Origin: Crocodylus rhombifer
Taxonomy: Eukaryota > Chordata > Crocodylia > Crocodylidae
Reading direction: 5' to 3'
DNA: 64,000 nt
Assembly (NCBI GenBank): GCA_038503035.1
Contig: JAVSML010019006.1
Span: 19,358-83,357, forward strand
Of the stretch, positions 34,441-47,443 are shown piece after piece (the stretch's first letter is position 1; every line of letters begins with the position of its first letter). The notes under the pieces were generated by a model. That model was given only the letters and a program-made list of their open reading frames with translations, was not told the origin of the DNA and did no database searches. Made by a program: the position numbers and the translations under genes.

Positions 34441-35879
34441 CTGACAGATCAATGGCTGCAACGTTCCAAGTTGCAACATTGCAAACTATACTACATTGGG
34501 ATGTGGTTTAGTTTGTGGTGGTGAAAACTCATTTAAAACCCCCCAAACTCACGTAGGTGTAAAGTCTGATGCCATTAAGCCACACAAAAGGAAATTTTCA
34601 TCACATATACAAGCACCTTCTCTTCTCAGCCTTGCCCCCTCTGCACTGCTGTCCTCTTTCATGTGAGTCAGGGTATTTCCATTAACATCAGCCCCCAACT
34701 TGTCATCTTCCTCCTGGCAGCTGGGGGCAGCAGGGGCACTGAGGACAGAGGAAAGATTCTCCTTGCTCGCTTTTCCAGCAGCCACAGGCCCTGGGGAAGG
34801 TTCTGCTTGCCTGGTGTAGCTCTGGGCTGGGGTCTCCCACAAAACCCTGCTCAGCCCCCATGAGTGGTGGTTTTCAGAGGCCAGCAGTTTAGATGGATTT
34901 TCCCAGGGACAGACCCGGGCAGGTCTCCAGCACCAAGATGACCCACTGGGATGCTCCCAAGCCCATCCTCTGCCTCATGCCATGGAAGCTCTAGAGCTAA
35001 TTTTGAGTTTTGTCTTCTCAGCACCAGCCCAATGGGGCCCTGGTTCATGGCTGAAGCTCCAGCATTATTACACAGATAGTGGAAACAGGACCCTTGCAAT
35101 GGCTGTAAGGATCAGCAAAGTGTGAGACAGTGGCCTTGCTCTTGGAAATGACAGAATCATTTTTGCTGAAACTGAAAGAAACGATGTGTCCAGTAGCCTA
35201 GTCACAGCATGGAGAATCTTCGTGCGAACTACCCCGCTGGGCAAGGAAACTGCATTATAATGGAGAGCGTTAGGCCACCATGACCACAGACATTCCCTTA
35301 GTGAGATGATAATGAGCCATGCGAAGGAGCTCTCTGTAGCAGTCTAATTTTGTTCTTTCATGAGATCACATGTTTAGCTGGTAACAGTGCTGGTGTGGAG
35401 GGAGTACACGTAACTGTGTTGTGAGGGGTTGGACTTCGCACCTCGTGGCATTCTGGTTTTATCAGATTAGTCACATCCAATATCAACAAAACACATGTAA
35501 GTGGATTAAGACCTGACTGACTGATGGGTCTCAGAAACAGTCATCAGCACATCGTGATCAATTAGAATTTCTTTCTGCCAGGGTCGGGCCAGACCGGACG
35601 CTGTTTAACACATCCATCAGCCATTGGGAGAATGTACATAGAGTCATCACTGGTGACATTTGCAGAGGGCCCAGCAGCTGGAGGCACAATAAGAAATGCT
35701 GAGGCCGGGACAGTCAGAGGAGCCCAAACTCCTTGGCTGTCTGGGCCCATTCAGGCAGGCTGCACTGTAATGCCTCCAGATGCAGAGGCTTACATGGCTG
35801 GACCTGGCCTGCAGGCTGCACCTACAAACAGGGGCCTGTGTCTGCAAACCGCTGTGAACAGTTCACTAAAACATCAGCC

Positions 35880-36510
35880 CAGTGCTCAGCTGGAAAACAG
35901 GCAAACCAAATGTTAGGATCTGTTAAAGAGGGAAGTCTGAACAAAATGGGAAGTATTGTGACGCCCTTTTACAAATCCATGATGCATCCGCAGCTTGGAT
36001 CTGGTGCCCACACCTCAAAAGGGATAGAGAAGATCTAGAGAAGAGGAGCAAGGATGATGAGTGGTGAGGAGAGACTATAGAAGCCAGGCCTGTTCAGTTT
36101 GGAAAAGAGATGCTTCAGGGGGGAAACGAGAAAGATTTACAACATTCTAACTGGGCAAGAGAGTAAATAACGATTTACTACTGACTGTCTCACAATGCAA
36201 GAACAAGGGGTCACACATGAAAGGAGCAAGCAGTAAGTTTAAAACTAACTAGAGGAAGATCTTTTCCACGCAGCCTGTAATTAGTATGGGACTCTGCCAC
36301 CAGATGCAGTGGGAAGTGACAGTTTAGCCAGATTCAAAAGGGGTTTGGACACATTTTTAGAGGAACGGGGAATCGGTCACTATTGAGCATGGGAGTGAGA
36401 GGCACGGCTTCTGCATCAGAACTGCCTGGACCTTCAATGCTGGAGACTGCAGGGGAAAGACCCAGTCACACTCCCTTCCAGCCTCTCCTCTCTGCCGCCG
36501 TGTGACACCA
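35880..36510 (+). mobile_element. Old CR1/L3 LINE 3' region
   Basis: Recognisable pieces in order are 'ttttacaaatccatgatgcatccgcagcttgga' (LY-ALVRP-LE), 'aggcctgttcagtttggaaaagagatg' (GLFSLEKR), 'aaaactaactagaggaagatcttttccacgcag', and 'gattcaaaaggggtttggacacatttttagagga' (FK.GLD.FL). All frames are broken. The order and content match the L3 branch of CR1. Confidence 0.75.
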
Positions 36511-37077
36511 GAGATTGGGCACGACGCACGTGAGGTCTGACCTATAAGTGGCTGTTCTTACATTCCTCTGCATCTTAGGCAGGGTCAAGGGGTTGCAGCA
36601 GACACACCGCTTGGTGTGACCTTTTTAGACAAGGCTGGGGCACAGAGGGCCAGTGCTCTCCTAGGGCATGTGAACAGGGGAGCAGCAGCAGGGAGGTGGT
36701 CAAGCATCCTGATACAGCATTGGTGAGAGCAGCAGTGTGGCCCAGCGCAGCATCCGTAGGCTGAAGTACGCTGAGAAGTTGGAGGTGGCACAGCACAGTC
36801 CGCAGCTGTCGTTTGGGGGCTGGAGACACTGCCTCAGGGTGAGACTTGAAGCCTTCAGGGTGTTTAGCTCATCACAGAGAGGTCTGCACGGTGACTTGCT
36901 GCACTGCTGACGTACCTGCATGGTTGGGCAGGGAAGCATTGAAGTGGAGTGAAGCCCAGGTATCTGCTCTTTTAAGCCAAAATTGCCTGGTTGCTTCCAG
37001 CATTGCCCTCTGGTGCCAGACAGGGCACAGCCCAGGGAAGGGGAGGTCCTTTCAAGCTGTACAGCCGAAAGGTAGAG

Positions 37078-37327
37078 CAGTGATTCTTAGCTGGGTGTCG
37101 GGACATCCTTTGAAGGAGGTATGGACCACTATGCAGTGTTAATACTGTGATGCGTGCAAACACTTGCACATGATAAACCCAGAGATTTCCAATGTCATTC
37201 CAGCTTGCTGTGGTCTGTCCAAGGTACTTCCCACAGAAGAACTGCTCTTTTATTTTTTCCATAATCAAAAGCTGAGTGAGCCAGCCCTTTCCAGGGGGGC
37301 CGGGAGTCAAACAGGGTTGAGACCTAC
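37078..37327. mobile_element. Probable hAT-type element, relative of 25305-25600
   Basis: It begins CAGTGATTCTTAGCTGGG, as the 25305 copy does, and its interior 'gatgcgtgcaaacacttgcacatgataaacccagagatttcc' matches that family. The right end near 'gggttgagacctaccagtg' is eroded and I found no matching 8-bp flank, so the end position is approximate. Confidence 0.55.
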
Positions 37328-39051
37328 CAGTGTAGAAGCTCCCAGGTTTGCAGAGCAGGATGGACAGGTCTCAGTGGGAGAAGGAGATCCCCGTGGGAGG
37401 CTGCTCCGAAGGGCCACAGAGGCTGGAGGAGCCTTGGGTGCTGGCAGAAGAGGATGAGCCCTCAGGTAGGGGACAGGGCCTCCAAAAGACCCAGCCTGGA
37501 GCTGGTTGTGCTGGAGGAGGAGCATGGCAAACTGTACAGCAGTTCAAGGTCTGGGACCAGACCAGACCCTGTGGAGCAGGTGTCCCCTTCCACATTCCCC
37601 TTGGGGTGAGGGAACAGTCCTGCTGCCACGCAGGGGAACGAGGACCTGATGGGGAGCCACGTGTGACTGCGGGGTCAGATGCTCATCAGGGCTGCGATGA
37701 AGGCACTGCAGCATGCAGACTCCCGGGAGGGGCTGTGCATTCACCCCAGAGCCTGAGCAGAGGGAGGACCGACCTCTTGCCGGGCCACAGCTGGGTGCTG
37801 AAAAGCTCTGGAGCCTCTCAGAGAGGCTGAGTGGGAATCCATGGCCAGAAGCTGAAAGGAGACGATCTCTGGTTGGAAACATGGGGCACATTTTTAACTG
37901 AGGGCAGCTCCCAGCAGTGACAAGCCACCCAGGAAGCAGCAGTTTCTCCATCTCTCGGTATTCTGAGATCCAGCCGGGGGGTCTTTCTGGAAGGAGCTTA
38001 GCAAAACTCTAGGTACTGGGCTGAGCTGTGGAGTAACGGTGGAAAGCCCCTAGCATGGGCTAGGCGGGAGGTCTCAGTAGCTGATCTGCTGGTGCCTTCT
38101 GGCCATCAGTTGGCAGATCTAACCCATTCCCTATAGCTCTCCTGCTTCACGGGGTTAGCACTGAAGGTCCCTCCAGGTCTTGCCTTTTCCACACGTGCTG
38201 GGAGAGGTGGATAGTGGAGCAGTCGCCCATATGTGGGATTCCTGGCATGTTCCTCACAGCACCTGCTCTGCAGAGGATGGCGACTAGATCTGAGCTCCCC
38301 CGTGCCCGCAGCCCCTGCGCTCTTCCACTCGCGGCTGTGCAGGGCAGACTGGTCTCCCATAGCTGAGTGTGGGGTTGGGGTCTGTGTGCGGAGTACCTGT
38401 GTACCAGGGGCGTTGTGCTGCTCTGTTCAAGTCCATCTTTCCGCACCTTGCCAACATCCCCATGCTTTGCTAGATGGAGACATTACTGGGAAGCAACGGT
38501 AAATGAAGATGCATAATGCAAGTTAGGTGCACATGTCAACTGTGCAGCTTCCAGGTCCGTCAGGGCCCTCCCTTCGCTGGCTTTATGGAGCACAGGGCTC
38601 TGCAGCCAGTCTTTTCCCCACATGAGGAATAAAAAGCACCAGTGGGCTGCGTTCCCAGAACCAGGAAGACACGTGGCCAAATACAGTGGCTGGTATGAAA
38701 AGCAGCCAGCCAAGAACTCGCTCTGCTTTGATTCAAATTATCCTGGACTTGGATTTGGTCTTAGTGATTTGGGGAAGAACAGAAGCTTTTGTAGAGGCAA
38801 ATTGAAGTGACAGTCCCAGACCTGGGGCAACTGCACACATCATTTAAATGCTTGCAGGGAGCTCCTGCACTTGCTGGGGACGTCTACATCTGCTGTCCCA
38901 CTCATTGGCAGTGGAGGCATCTCCTCAAGCTGTGAGTGCACCAGAGAAAGGGGGAGCGAGAACTGGTGTCCTCCCTGCGCTCTGAGAAGGCGAGGGCAGA
39001 GGTGTCTTAATCCGACTGCTGTGTTTCCTTGTTGGTTTTTGTGTTCCCTAG

Positions 39052-39198
39052 AGCGCAGCTGATGGGTTTTGGAAGTCCGTGGCAACCCGCGTCCCAAGAG
39101 AACCTCATGAGATCCGCATCCTGAACCCTTACTTCATCCAAGAGGCAGCTTTCAGCTTCATCGGACTGCCCTTCAACAACGGCCTGATGGGCAGAGGG
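39052..39198 (+). CDS. ST3GAL3: ST3GAL3 coding exon (human residues 249-297), 147 bp
   Basis: The exon reads SAADGFWKSVATRVPREPHE, then IRILNPYFIQEAAFSFIGLP and FNNGLMGRG. It joins in phase 0 on both sides. The acceptor is 'gttccctag' and the donor is GGG|gtaggt. This is the segment between sialylmotifs L and S. The RILNPYFIQEAAF block is strongly conserved across ST3GAL3 and related ST3GAL enzymes and helps shape the acceptor side of the fold. Human reads SASDGF, VPKEPPE and AAFTLIGLP at the few differing places. The length is identical to human. Because it is an in-frame multiple of three, skipping would remove 49 residues without shifting the frame. Confidence 0.97.
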
Positions 39199-42100
39199 GT
39201 AGGTGCAAGGTGGGGCCAGCAGGACTGAGGGCAGGGGCAAGAAAGCTGACCCTGGCACTTGGCTTTTTGTCTTCTGCTGGTGGAAGGGAAAATGCACAGC
39301 AGGTGGGCGGCGGCCAGAGAAGAATTGGCCGGAGCTTTGTAACGTTGCAGAGAGTGCCCTAGTTCCCCTGTGTCACCGAGGCAGCGTGTGGCCTGCAGTC
39401 ACGACTATGCCACAATTCTGCACGTGCCCAAGGGGAGAGACTTCAGGCTGCCCGTGTAGCCACAGCCTGGGCGTGTCCTGACCCCCGCGTGCTTTCCCAG
39501 ACAGCTGTCATATTACATTCATTCCCTTTCTCCCTCCCGCCTCATGGCCCTCTTACCCACCCGTGGCTCCATGTCCCAGTCTCCACTGCTCGGGCTGATG
39601 AGACCAGTCCTAGCCTCTCTGCCCGGCAGCAAATCATCAGACTCCTCCACGCTCTCAGTCCTGCCCAGCCCAGCTCCTCATCTGTGCTGTCCTGCCCCTT
39701 CCCCCTGGCTTCCCATCACCCCCCCGCAGTTAGGTGCCCAGCTGGCTGGTGGTGTCACAGAGCTAGGGTCAGGGAAAGTCATGCTCCACGGGGATGAATT
39801 CTTCAAGGACTTTAGCTGCTAACATTGAAGGCCCTGCTGAGCATGGGAGACTTCAGTTTTTCAAGGACTTGTAGCGGTCACGTCTGGGCAGACTTTCCCA
39901 GGGCTGTACCCAAAATGAAGATCTCAGCCCTGCCAAACTCAAGGCCCCGCTCCACAGCCTGTTTGCGTGCGTGTTGGCTCCTAGCACGTGCTGCTTTGTC
40001 TGAGAATTCGCGTCTCCCAGCAAAGGCTGCGTTGCTGTGATCCTGCCAGGTCTTTGGGCTTCTGGCTTTGCTGGGGTGAGAGGACTCCCAGTGACTGTTC
40101 TTTTATTGCTGGGAATTCACTGACTTTGTTCCTGGAAATCTTCCTGGCTCCTGTGTTTTGGAAGGGGGCAAGTAGCAGCTGCCAACCTCTCCTCTCTGGG
40201 CCATTCATTACCTGGTTGCCCTCTAACAACCCCAGTCCCTTCACTCTCTCCAGGACAGAGCTTTTACCTGTCCCTAATTGTTGTTGCCTAACCTCGCTGA
40301 ATCTCTGCTACTCTTGCTCCTTCCTTCATGAGGGGGTAGCCCAGGCCAGGGTCGCCCTGCAGGGGAGGGCCCTCGTGGAGTGGTGTCCCCTGCACGTGTC
40401 CTGTCTGGGAGGAAGGAGGAACGTCACTTGTATCCCGGGGACGCCCTGTCCTGCCTTGCCTCATCCACCTGTCACGACTTGATGGGGTAGGACCTTGTGC
40501 CTGGGCTAGGACAGGCTCTGGTGGACGGACTCCCCAAGGGGGTGGCAAGCAGCCGCGCAGCACCCCAGCACATGTAGTGTTGGGAGGGAAACCACGGCAG
40601 GTGCAACAGCTCCTGTGAGCTGCTTGTCGAGTCCTGTTTCTTCACCTTGCAGCCACTAGTCCTCAGTGCATCAGTGCAGAGAGCAATAAAGCCAGTTACA
40701 AATCTTTGACCGGCCTCGGTCCGAGTCCTGAGCCAAATCTTCCAGTGCCCCTTTGTTCTCCGTACTGTCCCCAGTCGAGCATGTGGCACTGTGCTGGGAC
40801 TTACTGCCGCTGCTGGGGCCTGGGTTGGCCGCCCTCCGTGCGGGAGTTCAGCCAGACCAGAGCAGGGCTGCTGCGTGCACTCAGACTGGGGCGGCTTATG
40901 GCATCATTTCCCATGCTGTGAAATAGGAGTCAGTAATTTTGACACACCGGGGGTGAGGTGCTTGGGTCCGGTCCAAGCACAGTGAGGCAGACGCTGGAGG
41001 TAGGGAACGGCTCCTTCCAGCATGACACAGCAAACACGCCAGGCAGAGGAGCTGCAGATGAGTCCAGCCACGGAGAACAGCTCATCTGTGGGGGCTCGGG
41101 CACCCCCAGCAGTGTGCAGCTGTGCATGCACATCCGTGCTGGGAACACACGGCTCCTGCACCAGCCTTCCCCCCACTAGACGTCCATTGCCCCTGCCCCT
41201 CCGTGCTTGCCCTCCAGAGGAGCGGGGCCATTGCCCTGGGGAGGGCTGGGAGCTACCAGGCTTTGCCTTTATTTTCTCTGGATTTGTTTTTATTCTTGCA
41301 CACATGATCTGACTGCCCAGAATATTACATGTAATCTACGAGCAGAGGAGAGGAGCCGGAAATGAGAAGGCTGTGAATGGACGTTTATGAGGTTGCGATA
41401 GGCTGTCCAACACACGTCAGATTGGAAAACCAAGAGGGCTTAATTGAAACCTGATGTTTGGCTTCAGGAGAGTCTGTCTGGGCATGGAAAGGAGATGGTT
41501 TATGAGGCTTGAAGAAAAGCAGTCGTTGCCCATGACCTCTATGCGGTCACTCCGTCCTCCCGGGGGCTGAGGCAGGGCAGCAAGAACCGTGCGGGTGCAG
41601 GCAGGGTACGTGGCTGGCCAGGCCAGGACTGGGCTGTAATGGTGACTGCACCCATCGAGGGGTGGCCTTGGCACCCGTGCTGCCGAAAGTTGGTGTGGGA
41701 GGGACGGGGGCTGGGGAGCAGAGCGGCAGCAGACGGCACGTGTTCAGACTTTCCCAGGGCAGTCTGCTCGGAGCACGTTGGCGCCCAGCCCTTCCCCACA
41801 CGAGGGGCTGCCAGGCAGGCCTTGTTTGGAAGCCTAGTTGAGGTTGACGGGCTCCTTCTTAACTGGGCCCAATGCAGCCTCCTGTGAAGGGCAGCAAGTT
41901 CCGCTCTGCTCAGCTTCTAAGGCTGAAACGAGCATCAGGGCTCCTGGCACGCCACATATGGAAGTGATGTGCAGCCAATTAACTTTGTGGTTTGAGGGCT
42001 TTTCTGCACGGCTGAGGAGAGCAAGTAGAACCGCTCACGGCTGATCTCCAAGAGCTTCTCCCGGGAGCTAACAAAGGGGAGCACGGGCCCGTCCTCCCTG

Positions 42101-43469
42101 TCAGATTATGTGAAGTGAGCCAGATGGATCTGGAGGATGCAACCGGGGACAAGGCCGAGGGTGTTGGGTTTGCACCTGCGGCCCTGGGAGCGGCAGCCAG
42201 GATGCCAGCTGGGCACCCACCATGGACAACAGCCAGGCTTTCCAGTCGCTGGTTGTGGGGGTTCATCTGGTAGCCCTGTCATCTGGGGCTGGGCAAACCA
42301 CTGCAAAATGGACAGTCTCCTGGGTTGTAGGGGCTGCGACCAGGGTTTCTGGCAGCCCCGCTCCCTCCCACCCCACAGGAGCCCTGCTGAGTGCCTGTAG
42401 GGCTGGCCAAAGTAGGGGAGACGGGCACGTCCTGGAGTGTCATCCCTCAGGAAAGCGGTGGGAATTCAAGCTGATCCTCGTACCTATACCTCCAGCAAGC
42501 TGCACCCACAGATGGCACAGGAAGGCCTGGGGCTTTCCAGTCCTGCTCGTGCCATGATCTGTGATCCGGGCAGGGGGGTGAGTCGCTGCCTCCTGCCCTG
42601 GATGCAGTCACCAGGTGCGCATGTTCTTGGCTGGGTCCGAGGGACGTCCGTGCTGACCGAGGCAGCCTGGCATGCGACAGGCTCAGCTTCTGACCTAACA
42701 CAGATAGCATCAGTCCTCAAACGGCGGTTGCCACAGTGCTGCAGGCGGAGAAGGGGCACGTGTCCGTTGCTGCACGAGGCGACCGGCACACCTCGCTCTC
42801 ATCTGTGACCGGGGCTCCAAGGCCCTTGTGGCAGTGCCAGGCCTGGTGTCTGGCTCCGCACGCGCTGCTGGCCTGTGGATCTGCACACGATCTGCCAGAA
42901 CATCCTATGAAACAAAACCCTACTGCCCGGAGCTGCAGGCTAACCCTCCGCTCTGTCCCGTGGTGGAAATTAGGAGTTGCGTGGATGCGCTGAATCTGCA
43001 CGTGTGGCCCTGAAGTTCCTTTCTGCTAAACCTGCTGATCCCATCCTGTATAGTTTTACTTTAAGCTTGCAAGATGTTCTGCACCTGCCAGTCTGGCAGC
43101 GCTCCTGCTTGTACCTGGGGCTGGAGTCACTTATATGTGAAGGCTCTGGGACAGGCAGCAGAAATGACTGCGCAAGATCTGCAGAGCTGACAGGGTGTAA
43201 AACCATCTTGCTGAAGGTGTTGCCCTGCACCAGCGCAGCTTCAGCCTCACAGAGCTGTGAACTGGCGCGTTTTGAGTGGATTTAGCACCTCAGCCAAGCT
43301 CTGGCAGCCCCAGAGTTGACCTTTGGAGCTGGATAGTCAGCGCTTCCTGCGCCAAACCTGCTTCCCTGGCTCTGCAGCTATGGCCAGACTGGGCAGGCAG
43401 CCCCCAGGGTGCCGTAGTGCTTCCTGCCGGCGACCATGGTTCGTTGCAGGACAGGTTTGCATCGCACCG

Positions 43470-44310
43470 TGGAATTGCAGGAAATGAGGGTTGAAGGGAG
43501 CTCAGGAGTTGCTTCTAGTCCAACCTCTGCTCCAAGCAGGACCAGCCCCAACTACGTCATCCCAGCCAAGGCTTTGTCTACCCAGGGCTTCAAAACCACC
43601 AAGAATGGAGACTCCGCTACCTCTCTGGGGAGCCTGTTGTAGTCCTTCACCACCCTCCTAGTGAATTTTTTTTTCCTAATATCCAACCTCAGCTTCCCTT
43701 GCTGCAGCTTGAGCCCATTGCTCCTTGTTTTGTCATCTGCCCCCAGAGACCAGTCCAACTCCATTCTCTTTGCAGCCCCCCTGCAGGGAGTTGAAGGCTG
43801 CTATTCAGTCCCCCTCGGTTGTCTCTTTTGCAGACTCAGACAGCTCAGTTTCCTCAGCCTCTCCTAAGTCCTGTGCCACAGGCTCCAACCATTTCTGTCT
43901 GCTGGACTATCTCCAAAGTGTGCACATCCTTTCTGTCATGGGGGCCCACGACTGGACACAGGACTCCAGATGTGGCCTCTCCAGTGCTGAACAGATAAGA
44001 AGAATCACTGCCCTTGATCTGCTGGCAGTGCTCCTACCGATGCGGCCCAGGATGCCATTGGCCTTCCTGGCAACAAGGGCACACTGCTGGCTCCTGCTCA
44101 GCTCCTGTCCCCCCAGGTTCTTTCCTGCAGAGCTGCTGCCCAGCCCATCACCCCCAGCCTGCACTGGTGCAGGGGATTGCTCCCTCCTCAGTACAGGACT
44201 TTGCACTTGTCCTTGTTGAACCTCATGAGAACACCATGGCCATGCTGAGCTCTTCTTTCCAGGCAGTGGCTGTGGCTTTTACCACCCACTCGCTTTCTCC
44301 ATTGTGATCC
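43470..44310 (-). mobile_element. CR1 LINE 3' part, reverse orientation, about 840 bp
   Basis: On the minus strand two open stretches translate to CR1 ORF2 C-terminal sequence: ALVARKANGILGRIGRS then ASRSRAVIL (44206-43907) and KLQQGKLRLDIRKKKFTRRVV with NRLPREVAESP (43764-43552). They lie in different frames, so the reading frame is shifted between them. The 3' UTR in reverse begins 'ggaattgcaggaaatgagggttgaagggagctcaggag'. It has the same structure as 17411-18115 but is longer at the 5' side. Confidence 0.9.
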
Positions 44311-46528
44311 CTGCCAGCGTGCAAGGGCAGAAGCAGTGCAAGGACAGGAGTAGTGGGACCTGCATCCTGCGTTGCTCTGGTTTCACTGGCAGTTCCCTTT
44401 TGTGCTGTGGGGAGCTGGGTTAGCAGGCTCCAAGCTGCCCAGCCAGGCTCAACCTGTGGAGCACGCTGAGGAGGCTACGTCGATCCCACTCCATCGGTAC
44501 CAACCACATCGGCAGAGTGGCAGGGGGTGTGAGCGCACCCGTGCCCTGCTGCACAAAGTCAGCTGCAACGTTTCAGGCTGAGGAGGTAGCTTGCATGGAG
44601 CGAGCCCAGCGTGCCCCAGGCAGCACCATCAGGCATTGTAATGGAGCAGTAGATATGCTCCCTAAGCATGTGCAGAGATCCTTTCTCCCCCTCTCCTCCA
44701 CATCCTGCTGCCATCAGGGCATTGCTGCTCTCTGCCCAGGATGCTCCAGGATGACAGAGGCCTCACACTTCAGTGCACAAGTCCTGTGGATGGGCCCAGG
44801 TCACAAGGGGAGGAAGCAATGGGCTCTTTCTCTTTCAGTTAGATGGTAAAACTGGACTCCCTGGGGGCATCGCATTGCATCCCTTCTCCTTTGGTGGACC
44901 ATTCCCTGCTCTCCGCCACCAGACCTCTAAGGTGATTAAGGAGAGTGCTCCCGGTCACAGCAAGGGATAAGTCAGGAGAGGGAGAAGCAAAGCTGCTCCG
45001 CTTTGCCTGTCTCCAAGACCAGACTGTGGTGACAGCGGGTGCAGGGATCTCTGCACCAGGCATCAGCCGCAGGAGCAAGCGCCTGGGCTGCTGGCTCCGG
45101 CTGCAGGGACCACGGCTGCATCCACACCTGGTGCATCACTGGTGCTTCCAGGTGGTGCTGGCCGTCTCTGCAGGGTGCAGGTAGGAAAGGAAAGGGGGCA
45201 GCACCTGCAGCACAGGAGGGCAGCTCACCCCTCGGGCTAGTTCCTATAAACGCACGAGCATCTGAAAGAAAAGCCCAAGGGTGTTTTGTTATTGTAGGAT
45301 GTGGTAGTGATGCATGGTCCCGTTTGCACGGCTCATGTGTGCTCCAAAGGCTTTACAGATACCACGTGATCACGTTTGCCAGCTGTACCCAGAATAACAC
45401 GAGGGGAGGAGGGAATTTTTTGGGGTGCACAGTTTTTTCCGCAGGAGAATTCCTTGCAACATTCAGTTAATGCATCAGTTGTAGCCAACATTAATGTCGT
45501 GTTGCAATTGTGATTTCCAGTAGCAAATTTGGTAACAATGCCCTGTTCTTCAGAGAAGGCAGTCACAGCCGCAATAATCCATCTCTCTTCCGCACAGTGA
45601 GGTAAAACCCCAGAAGCGACTGGAATCCATTTAGCCCCATAGGGTGTCAGGTATTTCTGAAAACAGATTTACAGCAATAATTTCCTGCCAGCCTAAAAGG
45701 CGGTGACACTACAGTGACCCTGGCACGAAATTGAAAGCAGCTAGACTTCCCCTGCAGCGAGGGAAATGCAGCGCTGTCCCCTCCCTAGCAAAGCCTTAGG
45801 CCAGAGGGGTGGAAGTCACGGGGCCACTGAGCCTGCGGTGTGTGGGGCTGGGGTTGCCGTGATGCCCCAGCAAGCGTGTGAGAAGCAAGGGTTTTTCTCA
45901 TTGCCTTCACGGAGCAGAGATGAGAAGAGCTGCCACTGGGCCTGGGGGTGTGGGACACGCAGCTTCTGCGTCTGTAAGACTGGAAGAAGTGCTCTGCTGG
46001 GGAGGACCGATGGTCTGTCTAGCCTGGCCTCCTCGCTGTAATGCTGGCAAGGACTGGATGCTTTGGAGGACGAGGACAAGAACCAGGGCAGCAGGTGTGT
46101 AGGGGAAAGATCAGAGGTGCCTTCATCGTCTCACATCCCCAGGACAGAGCCGCTCTTTTCTTAGCAGGGCAAAGAAGCATGGAGATGCCGCGAGCTCTGT
46201 GGCCCGGCCAGGGCAGCATTAAAATACCGGTGGGAAGAATTCCCCAGAGAGCCCCATGGTTGACTTCCCTCTGCTCCCGGTGCCCCTTTCACCCAGGACA
46301 CAAAACCATAGTTCAGCAGCCTGTGGACCAGCTGCATGTTTCTCTTTGCAAGCGGAGGGACCCACAGGACTAAATGTGATTCACTGTGTGATTCATTTGT
46401 TGTCGTGCATTTTACCAGTGTGGAAAGGGCTCGGTGGGGTTTGCTGCATATTTCATTTCAAAGCTGCCACTGCAGTCACTCTCTCCATTTTATGTTATTT
46501 TGGGGCCATGTCACATTATAGCTAAGGA

Positions 46529-46800
46529 CGGTGACCCTCAACCAGGTGCCTTGAGACCTTTCAAGCGTGGCACGGGGTGCTGCGCGACGTTAGCCCAGCC
46601 AGGTCTACAAACACAGTTCACACAAGAAACGCAAGGATTGCAAATAGGAGTCCGTCGTGTGAAAGCCGTTCTGCCTGGCTGCTGCCTTACTGCGTTCTTT
46701 GTAAAAAAGAATTGCTCTGGTATTTTTTTCTAGTCAAGAGATGAGTGCAAGGTAAGGGCTGGCCTTTCCCAGGGGGTCTCGAGTCTCAGAAGGTCCACTG
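46529..46800. mobile_element. Non-autonomous hAT-type element, 272 bp, with perfect 8-bp target duplication
   Basis: It is flanked by identical gctaagga octamers (46521-46528 and 46801-46808). The left end CGGTGACCCTCAACC and the right end in reverse complement, CAGTGGACCTTCTGAG, are diverged inverted repeats. The interior (about 46606-46660, 'acaaacacagttcacacaagaaacgcaaggattgcaaat') is related to the elements at 25305-25600 and 37078-37327. Confidence 0.82.
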
Positions 46801-47421
46801 GCTAAGGACAGCGGGTCAGCGCTGTGCGGTACGGGGCCTGCCGCAGGTGCGGCTCCTGTCACATAAGGAGTCAGGACATCTCTGTTGCTGTCAGGTTGAT
46901 CTGTGGATTTTTAAGCTGAGTGAGGCAGGCTGTGAGTGCTCCCCGACCTCACTCAGCCCCAGCACCACCGGCGAACATGCACAAGCCAGAGAAGGAGCCC
47001 CTGCTTCTGCAGCATTCGCTGTGGGGGACAAAGTACAGCCCAGCATGCCTGGTCTTACTGCCATCTCAGGAGTAGTGAGCTCCTCCCCAGACAGGCCACG
47101 TTTGAACAGGGAGAAGCTCTGGCCACTTGGGAAGAGGCAGTGAGGGCAGGGTGGGAGAGCTGGGAATGGAGGAAGAGCCCTTCGGCCTGTAGCAAAGACC
47201 GATGATTTCAGTGGTGCCTGGGCCCCTGCTTGTGCTTTTCTCTTGGCTTTTAGCTCCGGCTGGCTCCTGCCCACAGGTTGTTTTCCAAAGGCAGCACAGC
47301 CGGGGAGAGGCCAGGCGCTGCTTGGATCCTGGCACCCCCATAGCAGGCATCTCCCCTGCACAGCACCGGGTCTGGCCGCCCATACAGGGAAGCGGGGTCG
47401 CCCCTAGCCCCCGGTCTCCCT

Positions 47422-47443
47422 CCATCCCATCCCATCCCATCCC
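47422..47443. repeat. (CCCAT)4 pentanucleotide repeat
   Basis: This is a short run of CCCAT units in C-rich sequence. Confidence 0.95.

Larger units (their letters stand above)
15506..39051 (+). other. ST3GAL3: ST3GAL3 intron, 23,546 bp, phase 0
   Basis: The largest intron in the window begins gtaaga and ends 'gtgttccctag'. It carries hAT elements (15705-15866, 15867-16127, 25305-25600 and probably 37078-37327), CR1/L3 LINE pieces in both orientations, a CAGCT pentamer repeat and a direct repeat of about 360-bp period near 34 kb. I saw no gene or recognisable repeat in 16130-17410, 18120-19880, 21060-23890, 26000-29780 (apart from the pentamer), 30000-33980, 34450-35880, 36520-37070 or 37340-39050. 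Open frames there of up to 245 codons (for example 26611-27348) have no recognisable domains. Confidence 0.85.
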
